Virus record (IMG/VR): IMGVR_UViG_3300024520_000331
Coordinates: 1-31,521 of that record
Reading direction: 5' to 3' (one strand)
DNA length: 31,521 bases
Source: a virus
Below, in pieces: positions 1 through 6,585 of this stretch. The position numbers and the translations under genes are program-made. Each line of letters begins with the position of its first letter. The first letter of the stretch is position 1. The notes under the pieces were generated by a model. That model saw only the letters and a program-made list of their open reading frames with translations, was not told the origin of the DNA and searched no databases.

Positions 1-170
1 GTCGTGCGTTTCTGCCAGAAGTTTTCCTCGGCCATCCTGTGGAATGAAGATCCGAAGGCAGTATACGCGTTCCCTTGTCGCGGAAGTTTCAGGCAGTAGT
101 CATAGTAGAACTGCCGCGGACACTGGCGGTACTTGTTGACCATTGACGGCGATAGGCTGGTTATGTTCAT
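1..170 (-). CDS. PD-(D/E)XK nuclease, RecB/Cas4-like, N-terminus only
   Basis: Partial gene: the first 56 codons, with the rest lost beyond the left edge. The start ATG (170-168) overlaps the stop of the upstream gene as ATGA. The translation begins with a Leu-Ser-Pro-Ser-Met-Val pattern, followed by KYRQCPRQFYYDY and, about 20 residues later, AFGSSFHRMAEE. The order 'LSxSxxxxYxxCPRxFxY ... GxxxHxxxE' is the characteristic N-terminus of the PDDEXK_1 (RecB/AddB/Cas4-type) nuclease superfamily. The Cys of CPRQF is often an Fe-S ligand in that family, and the His is part of the nuclease core. The acidic and Lys catalytic residues lie outside the window. In phages such proteins serve as recombination or end-processing exonucleases. 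Placement in the early-type operon fits this role. Confidence 0.75.
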   Translation of the reverse strand, partial: MNITSLSPSMVNKYRQCPRQFYYDYCLKLPRQGNAYTAFGSSFHRMAEENFWQKRT

Positions 171-367
171 TTGTATTTCCTCAAGGTATCCAGAGCATCC
201 TCGATAACGTCTTCCGCTTCCTCTAGCTCTGCTTTCAGCGTGGTAATTTCTTCTTCTTTCTCCGCCAGTTCCTTCTTCAAGTCGTCCATCCGATCAGACA
301 ATGAGTCTATGTCGTCTTGCATCTCCTGAAACTGCGCGTCCACATCCGGATCTTTGTATTTCCTCAT
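167..367 (-). CDS. small acidic coiled-coil protein
   Basis: 66 residues, almost entirely heptad-like and charged, rich in Glu, Asp and Lys with regularly spaced Leu, Ile and Met. It is predicted to be one long coiled coil from about residue 15 to 62. There is no catalytic motif or membrane segment. Its start overlaps the preceding stop as ATGA, and its own stop overlaps the start of the PD-(D/E)XK nuclease in the same way, so translation is probably coupled through all three genes. It may be an oligomerisation or accessory factor for the nuclease, but that is only inferred from position. I do not recognise a named family. Confidence 0.65.
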   Translation of the reverse strand: MRKYKDPDVDAQFQEMQDDIDSLSDRMDDLKKELAEKEEEITTLKAELEEAEDVIEDALDTLRKYK

Positions 368-633
368 TTGTCAGCCTCCACCGGTTGCGCTCTGAGATCG
401 TCGTTCTGGTTTATCAATTCGCCGCATTGTACCCGCCAGTTAGCATTTGACGCCTGAGCCTCAATCAACTGCTGTTGAAGCATGGCGTTTTCCTTTGCGA
501 GTCGCTGTATGTCGTTCTCAAGATCATTTATTGTGCGCTCAGGATCATACGCATCCGATCCCATAAGTCGATGTACCGCCGCCGATCTCTCCGCTTTCAT
601 TCTGTCAACTGCTCTCTTTGCTGAGTGTTTCAT
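364..633 (-). CDS. small coiled-coil protein
   Basis: 89 residues. A basic N-terminus (KHSAKRAVDRMKAERSAA) is followed by a Leu/Gln-rich heptad region at roughly residues 35-80, which predicts a coiled coil. The start at 633 has a GAGGG ribosome-binding site a few bases upstream. The 3' end overlaps the next coiled-coil gene by ATGA. It lies downstream of the XRE-type regulator in the left operon. The function is unknown. The basic N-terminal part could contact nucleic acid, but no DNA-binding fold is recognisable. Confidence 0.65.
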   Translation of the reverse strand: MKHSAKRAVDRMKAERSAAVHRLMGSDAYDPERTINDLENDIQRLAKENAMLQQQLIEAQASNANWRVQCGELINQNDDLRAQPVEADK

Positions 634-656
634 TTTGCCCTCGCTTGTGTTGTGGG

Positions 657-890
657 TTAGTCCGCATCCCCATTATCTGCCACTGGAACTAATAGCATAA
701 ACGGGTCAATCCCGAATGCTCCTGCCAGCTTGCCAACTACGTCAATGCTTGCGCCGCGTTCGCATCGTTTCAACTTATATATGGCGTCTATGCTCACATC
801 GGATCGTCGCGCCAATTCGGCGTTGTCCATCTGCATCCTCTCTTGCCATATACGAATCTTCGCGCTCAGTATCACTCTCAAATCTTGCAT
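657..890 (-). CDS. XRE/Cro-CI family transcriptional regulator
   Basis: 77 residues forming a single helix-turn-helix domain. After a short N-terminal helix come the pattern NAELARRSDVSIDAIYKLKR (helices 2 and 3 of the HTH_3 fold) and the closing helices with LAGAFGIDPFMLL, which matches the usual 'LAxALGVxxxxLL' end of the XRE/Cro-CI family. It has no extra effector or peptidase domain, so it is Cro-sized rather than a full CI repressor. The start is fixed by a near-perfect Shine-Dalgarno AAGGAGGTGA about nine bases before the ATG, the strongest in the window, which suggests high translation. It probably regulates the early operon or the early/late switch. Its operator is not identified. Confidence 0.82.
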   Translation of the reverse strand: MQDLRVILSAKIRIWQERMQMDNAELARRSDVSIDAIYKLKRCERGASIDVVGKLAGAFGIDPFMLLVPVADNGDAD

Positions 891-923
891 CTAAAATCAC
901 CTCCTTCCAGTTATCCTCATCAG

Positions 924-940
924 GGCTGGTACATCCAGCC
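924..940. other. 6-bp hairpin in leader of the regulator gene
   Basis: Perfect inverted repeat GGCTGG/CCAGCC around a 5-nt loop (TACAT). It lies in the 77-nt gap between the 78-residue gene and the XRE-type regulator gene. No T-run follows on either strand, so it is not a standard terminator. It could be an operator or an mRNA structure upstream of the strong ribosome-binding site. The evidence is only the symmetry. Confidence 0.25.
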
Positions 941-967
941 GACGCCCCCTGCGGAGCGTTTCGGAGT

Positions 968-1204
968 TTATACTTTTGCGTATGTTCGATCAGGTTCCTG
1001 AGTGAGATCCCAGGATATGATCACGCCATCATCAACCCATTGGTCTAGGTCGAAATTTTGAGATGCTATTTCCATCGCCTCATCCCTGTCATCTGCCTCG
1101 ATAGCCTCGTGCTTGATGGAGTAATCAACGTCCGCCCAATGCAATGCCACTTCCCAAAAACGCTTCCCATGATCAGTGATACAAAAACAAAGATAAAACA
1201 TCAT
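968..1204 (-). CDS. hypothetical protein, 78 aa
   Basis: 78 residues from the ATG at 1204. A second ATG follows immediately, and an in-frame TTG precedes it. AAAGG lies about six bases upstream. The sequence is short, acidic and mixed: an N-terminal beta-like segment with two Cys (FYLCFC), then a helix pattern with DDRDEAMEIASQNF, then a Trp-rich segment. This resembles the many small alpha/beta phage proteins of unknown role. There is no recognisable family. It sits in the left operon between a coiled-coil gene and the XRE-type regulator. Confidence 0.55.
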   Translation of the reverse strand: MMFYLCFCITDHGKRFWEVALHWADVDYSIKHEAIEADDRDEAMEIASQNFDLDQWVDDGVIISWDLTQEPDRTYAKV

Positions 1205-1216
1205 CAAAACCTTTCA

Positions 1217-1232
1217 GGGGGCTTGCGCCCCC
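1217..1232 (-). other. GC hairpin with GNRA tetraloop before a ribosome-binding site
   Basis: On the minus strand the sequence reads GGGGGC-GCAA-GCCCCC, a 6-bp all-GC stem closed by a GCAA tetraloop (GNRA class, known for high stability). It lies just after the stop at 1247 and ends a few bases before the AAAGG site of the 78-residue gene. There is no U-tract of terminator type. It may shield or present the ribosome-binding site, or protect a processed mRNA end. Confidence 0.5.
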
Positions 1233-1246
1233 GGTTCGGTGTGTGT

Positions 1247-1579
1247 TTATTCGTGGATGCTCTCGTTGAGAATCTGTCGGGCGTTTTGCTGTTCGTATGC
1301 GTCCCACTCTGCCTCTGCGACCTGAGCGGAGTCGCTGTCGTTCCAGAGAATTTGCCGGGCTTCTTTTTCTTGGGGGCTATCGTCCTCTATTGCCGCCTCG
1401 TCCAGGTGGGCGCGCCAGAGTTCGGAGAGTTTTTCGTGTTCCGCCTTGAATCGCTCCGCTCTTGCGAGTTCCTTCGTAAGGTATGAGATCTCTTTATCCA
1501 TACCAGTGATTTCCAATTCCAGATCGCCGATTACCGAATTTCCCATGATCATTGTTTCGTTCTGCATTGTGTGTCCCAT
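1247..1579 (-). CDS. hypothetical coiled-coil protein, 110 aa
   Basis: 110 residues from the ATG at 1579, chosen because AAGGAG lies about nine bases upstream. A longer version from a GTG at 1645 would run into the -10 box of the promoter at 1636-1664, so it cannot be the main product. Residues about 15-60 form a Glu/Lys/Leu heptad region (coiled coil), followed by an acidic, Gln-rich tail with the phrase ARQIL occurring twice (EARQILWN and ARQILNES). This may be a small internal duplication. It is the first gene of the left, early-type operon. The function is unknown. Confidence 0.65.
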   Translation of the reverse strand: MGHTMQNETMIMGNSVIGDLELEITGMDKEISYLTKELARAERFKAEHEKLSELWRAHLDEAAIEDDSPQEKEARQILWNDSDSAQVAEAEWDAYEQQNARQILNESIHE

Positions 1580-1635
1580 TTCGTGTATCTCCTTTGCTGC
1601 GTTTCGTTGAGTAACTCGTTTTGTCTTATGCTTAT

Positions 1636-1664
1636 AGTATAACACATATTCCGGCCATAGTCAA
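1636..1664 (-). promoter_or_regulatory. sigma70-type promoter for the left operon
   Basis: On the minus strand TTGACT (-35, 1664-1659) is separated by exactly 17 bases from TATACT (-10, 1641-1636). Both hexamers match consensus at five of six positions and the spacing is optimal. Transcription would begin near 1629, about 50 bases before the ATG at 1579, and run leftward through the small genes, the XRE-type regulator and the nuclease. It is the only convincing promoter I see in the window. Confidence 0.8.
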
Positions 1665-1916
1665 GGATATTATTAGACTTTTCGCATATCGCCGCCGTTT
1701 TATTTCAAAATAGTTTTTGAGTGATAGAGCGGGGAGAGGTCGTCTACCAGGTTCAGCTCAGGGAATGACTAAAGGCATAATCATTTAGAGCTGGCTCCAG
1801 GAAGATCCATCGATGAAGCTGCTGCATGTGGTTGGTTATATTGTATACAGGGGCGCTCCCCGCCTGGATGGGAAAGGGAGAGAATATAGAACAGAGAGCG
1901 CCATAAAATGTGATTA
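1665..1916. other. non-coding gap between late and left operons
   Basis: About 250 bases without a convincing gene separate the last late gene from the left-operon promoter. Visible features are a 7-bp inverted repeat GGCGCTC (1852-1858)/GAGCGCC (1896-1902) with a long spacer, and the perfect 8-bp palindrome TGTATACA (1842-1849). Neither is followed by a U-run, so a rho-independent terminator for the late transcript is not evident. The palindrome could be an operator. A 35-codon plus-strand reading frame (1813-1920) exists but lacks support. Confidence 0.4.
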
Positions 1917-2072
1917 TTAAAACAGATCCAGCACTGCGTCAATAGCTTTCTGCTTGATATTCGCCTTCTCTTCAGACGTGACCTCGCGATCCAACGCCGC
2001 CCAGATCACCGTCAGGATCACGTCAATCAACTTCTCGCTTTTCAGCACCTTTTGTATTATTCTCTTGAACAT
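1917..2072 (-). CDS. small holin-like or membrane-active protein, 51 aa
   Basis: 51 residues from the ATG at 2072, which has AGGTG seven bases upstream and lies just after the stop of the preceding gene. A 47-residue upstream extension exists in frame but is Cys/His/Trp-rich, lacks a ribosome-binding site and overlaps the previous gene, so I exclude it. The protein has a basic amphipathic N-terminus (FKRIIQKVLKSEK), one short hydrophobic stretch (LIDVILTVIWAAL) and a charged helical C-terminus. Last position in the late operon, directly after an XhlA-like protein, suggests a lysis accessory or small phage membrane protein. This is an inference and no family is assigned. Confidence 0.55.
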   Translation of the reverse strand: MFKRIIQKVLKSEKLIDVILTVIWAALDREVTSEEKANIKQKAIDAVLDLF

Positions 2073-2080
2073 GGTACACC

Positions 2081-2437
2081 TCACTCCGCTAATTTCTTGA
2101 ATACCGTGGCAATGGCAGAGAGCTTGCTTACTGCGCCAAGTATTAAAGAACCAATCGCAATCATCACAGGAACAAGCCAACGCCTGCGCTTTTTGTCTTC
2201 TTCCAGAATGCACACTCGCTTCTCCTGATCATTAACCACCGCCAGGATCTTTTCCATCGCTTCGGTATTTTTATCCAAAGCAGCCAACAAGGTTTCCTGG
2301 CGCTCTCCGCTAAATTCTTCGGTTACGAAATGCTCATGAATATATGCCATCTCTTCACCAGTCAAATCGCGCTCCTTTTTGTCTTCTAAATATGTTTGCA
2401 TGTCAACAATCGCGGGCATCTCTGGAATGTTCGTCAT
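2081..2437 (-). CDS. XhlA-like holin or lysis-associated membrane protein
   Basis: 118 residues. Residues about 1-50 are acidic and helical. Residues 50-80 form a short coiled coil (NTEAMEKILAVVNDQEKRV), then KKRRRW leads into one hydrophobic transmembrane segment (VPVMIAIGSLILGAVSKL) near residues 90-108. Coiled coil, then basic patch, then a C-terminal single TM is the architecture of the haemolysin XhlA family of phage lysis proteins. Those are usually about 80-90 residues, so this one has an N-terminal extension. AGGAG is placed upstream of the ATG. It sits at the end of the late operon, as lysis genes often do. No endolysin is visible next to it, so the lysis role is provisional. Confidence 0.5.
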   Translation of the reverse strand: MTNIPEMPAIVDMQTYLEDKKERDLTGEEMAYIHEHFVTEEFSGERQETLLAALDKNTEAMEKILAVVNDQEKRVCILEEDKKRRRWLVPVMIAIGSLILGAVSKLSAIATVFKKLAE

Positions 2438-2486
2438 TTTTAGTCATCTCCTATTTTAGGTGTTTTTTTTTAGGGATGACCTCTAG

Positions 2487-2741
2487 TTACGTTATATATT
2501 GGTCCAGTTCGGCTATGTGTGCATCAAGCTCCGCCATCTCTGTCGCCGCGTCATTCAGCCAGTCATCCTTCGGGACGATCAAGCCACTTTCAGTATGGAC
2601 GACATATCCCGCAGGCTGGGCCGATACATAGTCAATATCAGATTGATGCTTCTCTTTGTACTCTATATACGTCTTGCGCTGTCCAGCCAGTAAAGTCTGC
2701 ATGGCTGGCGACGTTCTTATTATCCTGTCGAGTAGTCCCAT
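2487..2741 (-). CDS. hypothetical phage protein, 84 aa
   Basis: 84 residues. The start is preceded by a G-rich GGGGGG site. The N-terminus is helical and basic. A central segment (GYVVHTESGLIVPKDDW) looks like a beta hairpin, and the C-terminus is an acidic helix (EMAELDAHIAELDQYI). Small proteins of this type commonly follow tail-fibre genes and can be fibre-assembly or tail accessory factors, but no signature here proves it. It lies 15 nt after the RCC1 fibre gene and 49 nt before the lysis-like gene. Confidence 0.55.
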   Translation of the reverse strand: MGLLDRIIRTSPAMQTLLAGQRKTYIEYKEKHQSDIDYVSAQPAGYVVHTESGLIVPKDDWLNDAATEMAELDAHIAELDQYIT

Positions 2742-2756
2742 GATCCCCCCTGTTGG

Positions 2757-4985
2757 CTATAATCTGATTATCGATAACTGAATGCTCTCCGTAGTCATGT
2801 TGGTCGCATCGCTAATATTTTTCATATGGACCTCAAGAGTATCACCACCTACAAGAGCAGCAATGCCCCCGCCAGAAAAACTCCCCACATCCCCTGCGCC
2901 TGCGCCAAACATCCTGTGAGCGTGAGCAACATCCACACAGGTAGCTAGAAACACTGTGCCACCCGAGGTGTATGCGCCATAGCCAGTTGTATTGATGTTG
3001 CCGCCATTATCGTCATTTAGCTGGAAATCGTTTGCTCCAGCCCCTGTAACGGTATAGATTTGACCGTTCACCTCGGTCATTCCACTGACGCCGCTTATTT
3101 TTACTCTATCACCATCGTTGAAAGAATGTCCTGTTATATTCACGACACCTGGATTTGCCTGAGTGATCCCCCCGGCTGTTATGCTCTCGCCTGAAGCTGC
3201 AATCATAAACACATCAGTCTCTAGGACTTTATTAACTCCCGCACTTTCGGCATTAATGTGTATGTTTACATTATAATCAGCACTTGCACCTATGGTGATC
3301 TTGTTGTTGGCGAAATCGCCGCTACTGATTATCTCTGGCATATTGACGCCCGACACTGTTCCTGCACCAAATACCAAGACAGGCTCATAGGCATCCTGCA
3401 ATAGGAACACCATCTCAACTTCATTATCATCGACATAAATACCAGCATAATCGCTCGTTACAATGCGATGTTCATCACCTGCGCCATCCTGGACATAAAA
3501 CCGATTATCAGCCTTGTTGTACACTTTCCCATAACCAGCGACTGCCGATGGTGTTGTTGTTTCTGCCAGACTCAACACGCCCCGTTCCAGAGTCAGATCG
3601 ACACTATCTATACGCCCCTGCAATGTTGGAGAGTCCGAATCGTTGGTGTCATTTATGAGAAACTCTATCTTACCCTTTTCATCATCCGCCGCGCCATCAT
3701 GCGAACCGCGTATCATTGCCAGCGTATTCAATTCTCCGCCAGATTGTTCGCCTTTCCAGCGAATCACGCTCTCTCTGCCGCCGTCGCTATCCTCTTCGGT
3801 CGTGTTGTGCAAGAGAAGCTCCGGCGCTGTTGATGGCGGCAGATGTCGAGGTTTCTTCTTTGAGTTGAAACTGCCGCCGCCCATTATGCGGGCGCGAGGA
3901 ATTACTATTGGATCGTGGTCAGGTAATGACACAAACGTAAATCCGCCAACTACAAGAACTGGAGAGCTTGTATCGGTTGCAGAATCATTCCCTAATTGCC
4001 CACGGTCAGCATCACCCCACGACCAGATCTCCCCATTTGCTTTCAAAGCCAGCGAATGAAATTCACCACCTAATATCTGGGTAAATGAATGACCCCCAAC
4101 GACAGAAACTGGACTGCTCTTAGAAGTTGCTGTGCCATCTCCGAGTTGACCGCTAGTGCCGAACCCCCACGCCCAAACGGATCCATCTGACTTCAACCCC
4201 AATGAATGAGCGCCGCCAGCCGATATAGAATCAAAGGAATGCCCGCCTATGACAGCAACAGGGCTGCTTTTGCTGGTTGCTGAGCCATCGCCCAACCGAC
4301 CGGATGAACCATTGCCCCATGCCCACGCCGTACCATTAGACTTCAACCCCAACGCATGAACAGAACCGCCTTCGACTTTATCGAACAGATGCCCTCCGAC
4401 AACTTGGACAGGACTGCTCTTATCAGTCGTTGAGTTATCCCCAAGTTGACCAGAACTGGCCTCACCCCATGCCCAGGCCTCTCCATTGGACTTCAACCCG
4501 AATGCAAACTCATCACCCGCCTCAACATCAGTGAAATTATGATCCCCAACAACTGAAACGGGACTGCTTCGCACCGTTGTTGAATTATCTCCAAGAGAAC
4601 CAGAAGCATTGACCCCCCATGCCCAAGCATCACCGGCAGATTTTACTCCGATACCGAAACGCGACCCGCCAGCAATTCGATTAAACGTATGGTTGCCCGC
4701 TACCACAACAGGGCTGCTTTTAGAATCTAGTGTGTTGTCTCCAAGCTGCCCGCTAGTACCGAATCCCCATGCCCATACTGAGCCATCCATTTTCAAGCCA
4801 TAGGACGCGTTTTGATCGCTAGGAAATGCCCTTCCCATCGCAAGAGCAACAAATAGATGCCCGCCCACAACAGCAACCGGGCTGCTCCTGTCGGTGTTGG
4901 TTTCGTCTCCAAGCTGCCCGCGAAGATTCCGACCCCATGCCCAAACTACCCCAGTTTCTAGTATCCCAAACGATTGATCAGCCAT
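2757..4985 (-). CDS. RCC1-propeller tail fibre / receptor-binding candidate
   Basis: 742 residues in modules. Residues about 1-360 contain seven RCC1-type repeats of about 50 residues, each with a core like VWAWGxxxxGQLGD followed by SSPVxVxGGHxF. Seven repeats make one complete seven-bladed beta-propeller. A linker (about 365-420, basic then acidic) follows, then a beta-rich fibre-like region. Next, near residues 620-680, comes a segment GHSFNDGDRVKISGVSG ... NGQIYTV ... FQLND resembling the domain annotated as 'E1 FCCH-like' in phage proteins. The C-terminal ~60 residues (FSGGGIAALVGGDTLEVHM ... LSIIRL) resemble the TNF/C1q-like trimeric tips of phage fibres. There is no signal peptide. The ATG overlaps the GT8-GT9 gene by 8 nt. 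It is probably a virion surface protein that binds host receptor, perhaps a sugar. The propeller's ligand is unknown. Confidence 0.78.
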   Translation of the reverse strand: MADQSFGILETGVVWAWGRNLRGQLGDETNTDRSSPVAVVGGHLFVALAMGRAFPSDQNASYGLKMDGSVWAWGFGTSGQLGDNTLDSKSSPVVVAGNHTFNRIAGGSRFGIGVKSAGDAWAWGVNASGSLGDNSTTVRSSPVSVVGDHNFTDVEAGDEFAFGLKSNGEAWAWGEASSGQLGDNSTTDKSSPVQVVGGHLFDKVEGGSVHALGLKSNGTAWAWGNGSSGRLGDGSATSKSSPVAVIGGHSFDSISAGGAHSLGLKSDGSVWAWGFGTSGQLGDGTATSKSSPVSVVGGHSFTQILGGEFHSLALKANGEIWSWGDADRGQLGNDSATDTSSPVLVVGGFTFVSLPDHDPIVIPRARIMGGGSFNSKKKPRHLPPSTAPELLLHNTTEEDSDGGRESVIRWKGEQSGGELNTLAMIRGSHDGAADDEKGKIEFLINDTNDSDSPTLQGRIDSVDLTLERGVLSLAETTTPSAVAGYGKVYNKADNRFYVQDGAGDEHRIVTSDYAGIYVDDNEVEMVFLLQDAYEPVLVFGAGTVSGVNMPEIISSGDFANNKITIGASADYNVNIHINAESAGVNKVLETDVFMIAASGESITAGGITQANPGVVNITGHSFNDGDRVKISGVSGMTEVNGQIYTVTGAGANDFQLNDDNGGNINTTGYGAYTSGGTVFLATCVDVAHAHRMFGAGAGDVGSFSGGGIAALVGGDTLEVHMKNISDATNMTTESIQLSIIRL

Positions 4986-6585
4986 TATATTTTCCTATCG
5001 CTGCCTGGATCACCGTGTCAGGTTCAGGTAAATAATCCAGCATGTCACCATTCACGAACTCACCCGATGTGTCATACATAGCTGTAGGTTGCTGGTTTAC
5101 ATCATCAATGGTCAGCTTTTTGTATAGTGCTGTAGCTTTATGAGATACACCGCCGTTTCGATACGGGAGCAAATGATCAGGATGCTTGCACGTCGGGATC
5201 AGTATAATCTCATTATCGAATGCACCAGCGATATGTATAGGAGACGAATCGTTTGATACCAATATTTGCCCCTGCGATATAAGAGCGATAAACGCTCCCA
5301 GATCAAGCAATGTCCGCGTATCTATCATGCCATCACGAATCTGTAAGTCAACTGTTCCGCGCTCAATAGTATCAGTCCCGCGCAGATAGTCTTGTTTGCC
5401 TATAATACACACGGGCAATCCAGCATCATGTATGCCATCAATAACCTCTTGCCACCACGAATCGGGAAACGTCTTTGACTCCCAGTGCCGCCCCGGATGT
5501 ACCAGGACCAACTCAGCTAAGTCTATATCGCCTATTATGGCTGTCAGGTTGTCCATGTCGCCCTGTGTGACCTCCAAGTGTATCTGTCTATCCTTCATGG
5601 GCAAAGTGCGCTTGAGCAAGGCCATAGAGCAATAATCAACAGTGTGGCACATGAGATTCGATACGATAGCCCATTGCATGAGCGAAGGCCCCGGGAGCGA
5701 TAGGCGTTTATGGTACGGTGTATCAGGCTCAGGGATGAACGCTCCATGCTCATATACATCAACATCTAAATGCTGGAATATTCTGGGGAAATGAGCCGCG
5801 ACAACAATGTCATCATCAGGATAAATCCACTTTTCCATGAATCTGACAGATGGTTCGGCGTCGATCTGGTCTCCAAGTCCGCCTTGAACGTCAACGTATA
5901 TGTGCTTCTGATATTCATAAGCTGGGGAATCTTCTTCCCATTTTGCTATATCTTTCGGAATAAGGCTCAAGACAAATTTCATATCAGGAACACCAGCATA
6001 ATGAACGATGTACGAGTCGTGTCGTTCTTCGCCAGTGAGTTGATCCATACAGGTCATACGGTTGAACTGATACCGGAGATCGTGCATCCATATCCCCTTG
6101 AGTGCTATCTGTAAATTTATATATGATTGTTCATAGAATATACACGACTCGATCTCCGGCTTCTGGAATAAATACTTATGCGTTCTGGAAATAACCATCA
6201 CGCCAGAATTATAATATTTGCCGTCCCAATTCGGAACGGTAGCATCATGAGCCTGACACACTTCATACATAGCTGCTTGTCGACCGTCTGGCACGAATGG
6301 AGCCTCGTTAAACATTCCCAGTTCCGACACTGGCACAACGTCAAACAGATTCGGGCAGTCATCCCTGACAATCAGATCTGTATCAAGGTATATGATTCGC
6401 TCATACTTGTTGAGCAAGTCGAAGATCTGGAACTTCTCCCAATGGGGCGTTGATGTGTTCGACTCGTCTATACACAGAAAGTCCGCCCCTATCCTCTCGG
6501 CGTAAGCCTTGATAGTGGGATGCGTATATGATGCCATCTGGCAATAATCATCACCAACGGCTATTGTCAAGACTAAATGTTTCAT
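4978..6585 (-). CDS. two-domain glycosyltransferase: GT8-like + GT9-like
   Basis: 535 residues from the ATG at 6585, whose ATGA overlap with the methyltransferase gene decides the start over an upstream TTG. Residues 1-~225 are GT8-like: an N-terminal Rossmann strand, the metal-binding DTD at 68-70 (IIYLDTDLIV), NSG at 126-128 (YYNSGVMVI) and a later HYAG. Residues ~230-490 are GT9-like (ADP-heptose:LPS heptosyltransferase superfamily): GGLGDQI at 235-241, LVHPGRHWESKTFP at 361-374 and VSNDSSPIHIAGA at 443-455. The protein would transfer two sugars in sequence. There is no membrane segment, so it is cytosolic and presumably uses host nucleotide sugars. It lies between a methyltransferase and the RCC1 fibre gene, hinting at virion glycosylation. 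The exact donors are not predictable. Confidence 0.82.
   Translation of the reverse strand: MKHLVLTIAVGDDYCQMASYTHPTIKAYAERIGADFLCIDESNTSTPHWEKFQIFDLLNKYERIIYLDTDLIVRDDCPNLFDVVPVSELGMFNEAPFVPDGRQAAMYEVCQAHDATVPNWDGKYYNSGVMVISRTHKYLFQKPEIESCIFYEQSYINLQIALKGIWMHDLRYQFNRMTCMDQLTGEERHDSYIVHYAGVPDMKFVLSLIPKDIAKWEEDSPAYEYQKHIYVDVQGGLGDQIDAEPSVRFMEKWIYPDDDIVVAAHFPRIFQHLDVDVYEHGAFIPEPDTPYHKRLSLPGPSLMQWAIVSNLMCHTVDYCSMALLKRTLPMKDRQIHLEVTQGDMDNLTAIIGDIDLAELVLVHPGRHWESKTFPDSWWQEVIDGIHDAGLPVCIIGKQDYLRGTDTIERGTVDLQIRDGMIDTRTLLDLGAFIALISQGQILVSNDSSPIHIAGAFDNEIILIPTCKHPDHLLPYRNGGVSHKATALYKKLTIDDVNQQPTAMYDTSGEFVNGDMLDYLPEPDTVIQAAIGKYNG

Noticed and set aside
1852-1902. Inverted repeat GGCGCTC/GAGCGCC as late-operon terminator
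   Set aside because: The spacer is 37 bases and there is no U-tract after it on the minus strand, so it is kept only as a weak feature of the gap.
1813-1920. 35-codon plus-strand frame in the gap before the left operon
   Set aside because: Only an AGGAAG-like site and no similarity; it is the only plus-strand candidate and converges on a late gene. Possible but unsupported.
2073-2213. 47-residue N-terminal extension of the 51-residue late gene
   Set aside because: Cys/His/Trp-rich, no ribosome-binding site, and overlaps the end of the XhlA-like gene. The ATG at 2072 with AGGTG is better.
2461-2472. T-run on the plus strand as a terminator
   Set aside because: It reads as an A-run on the transcribed (minus-sense) RNA and no stem precedes it.
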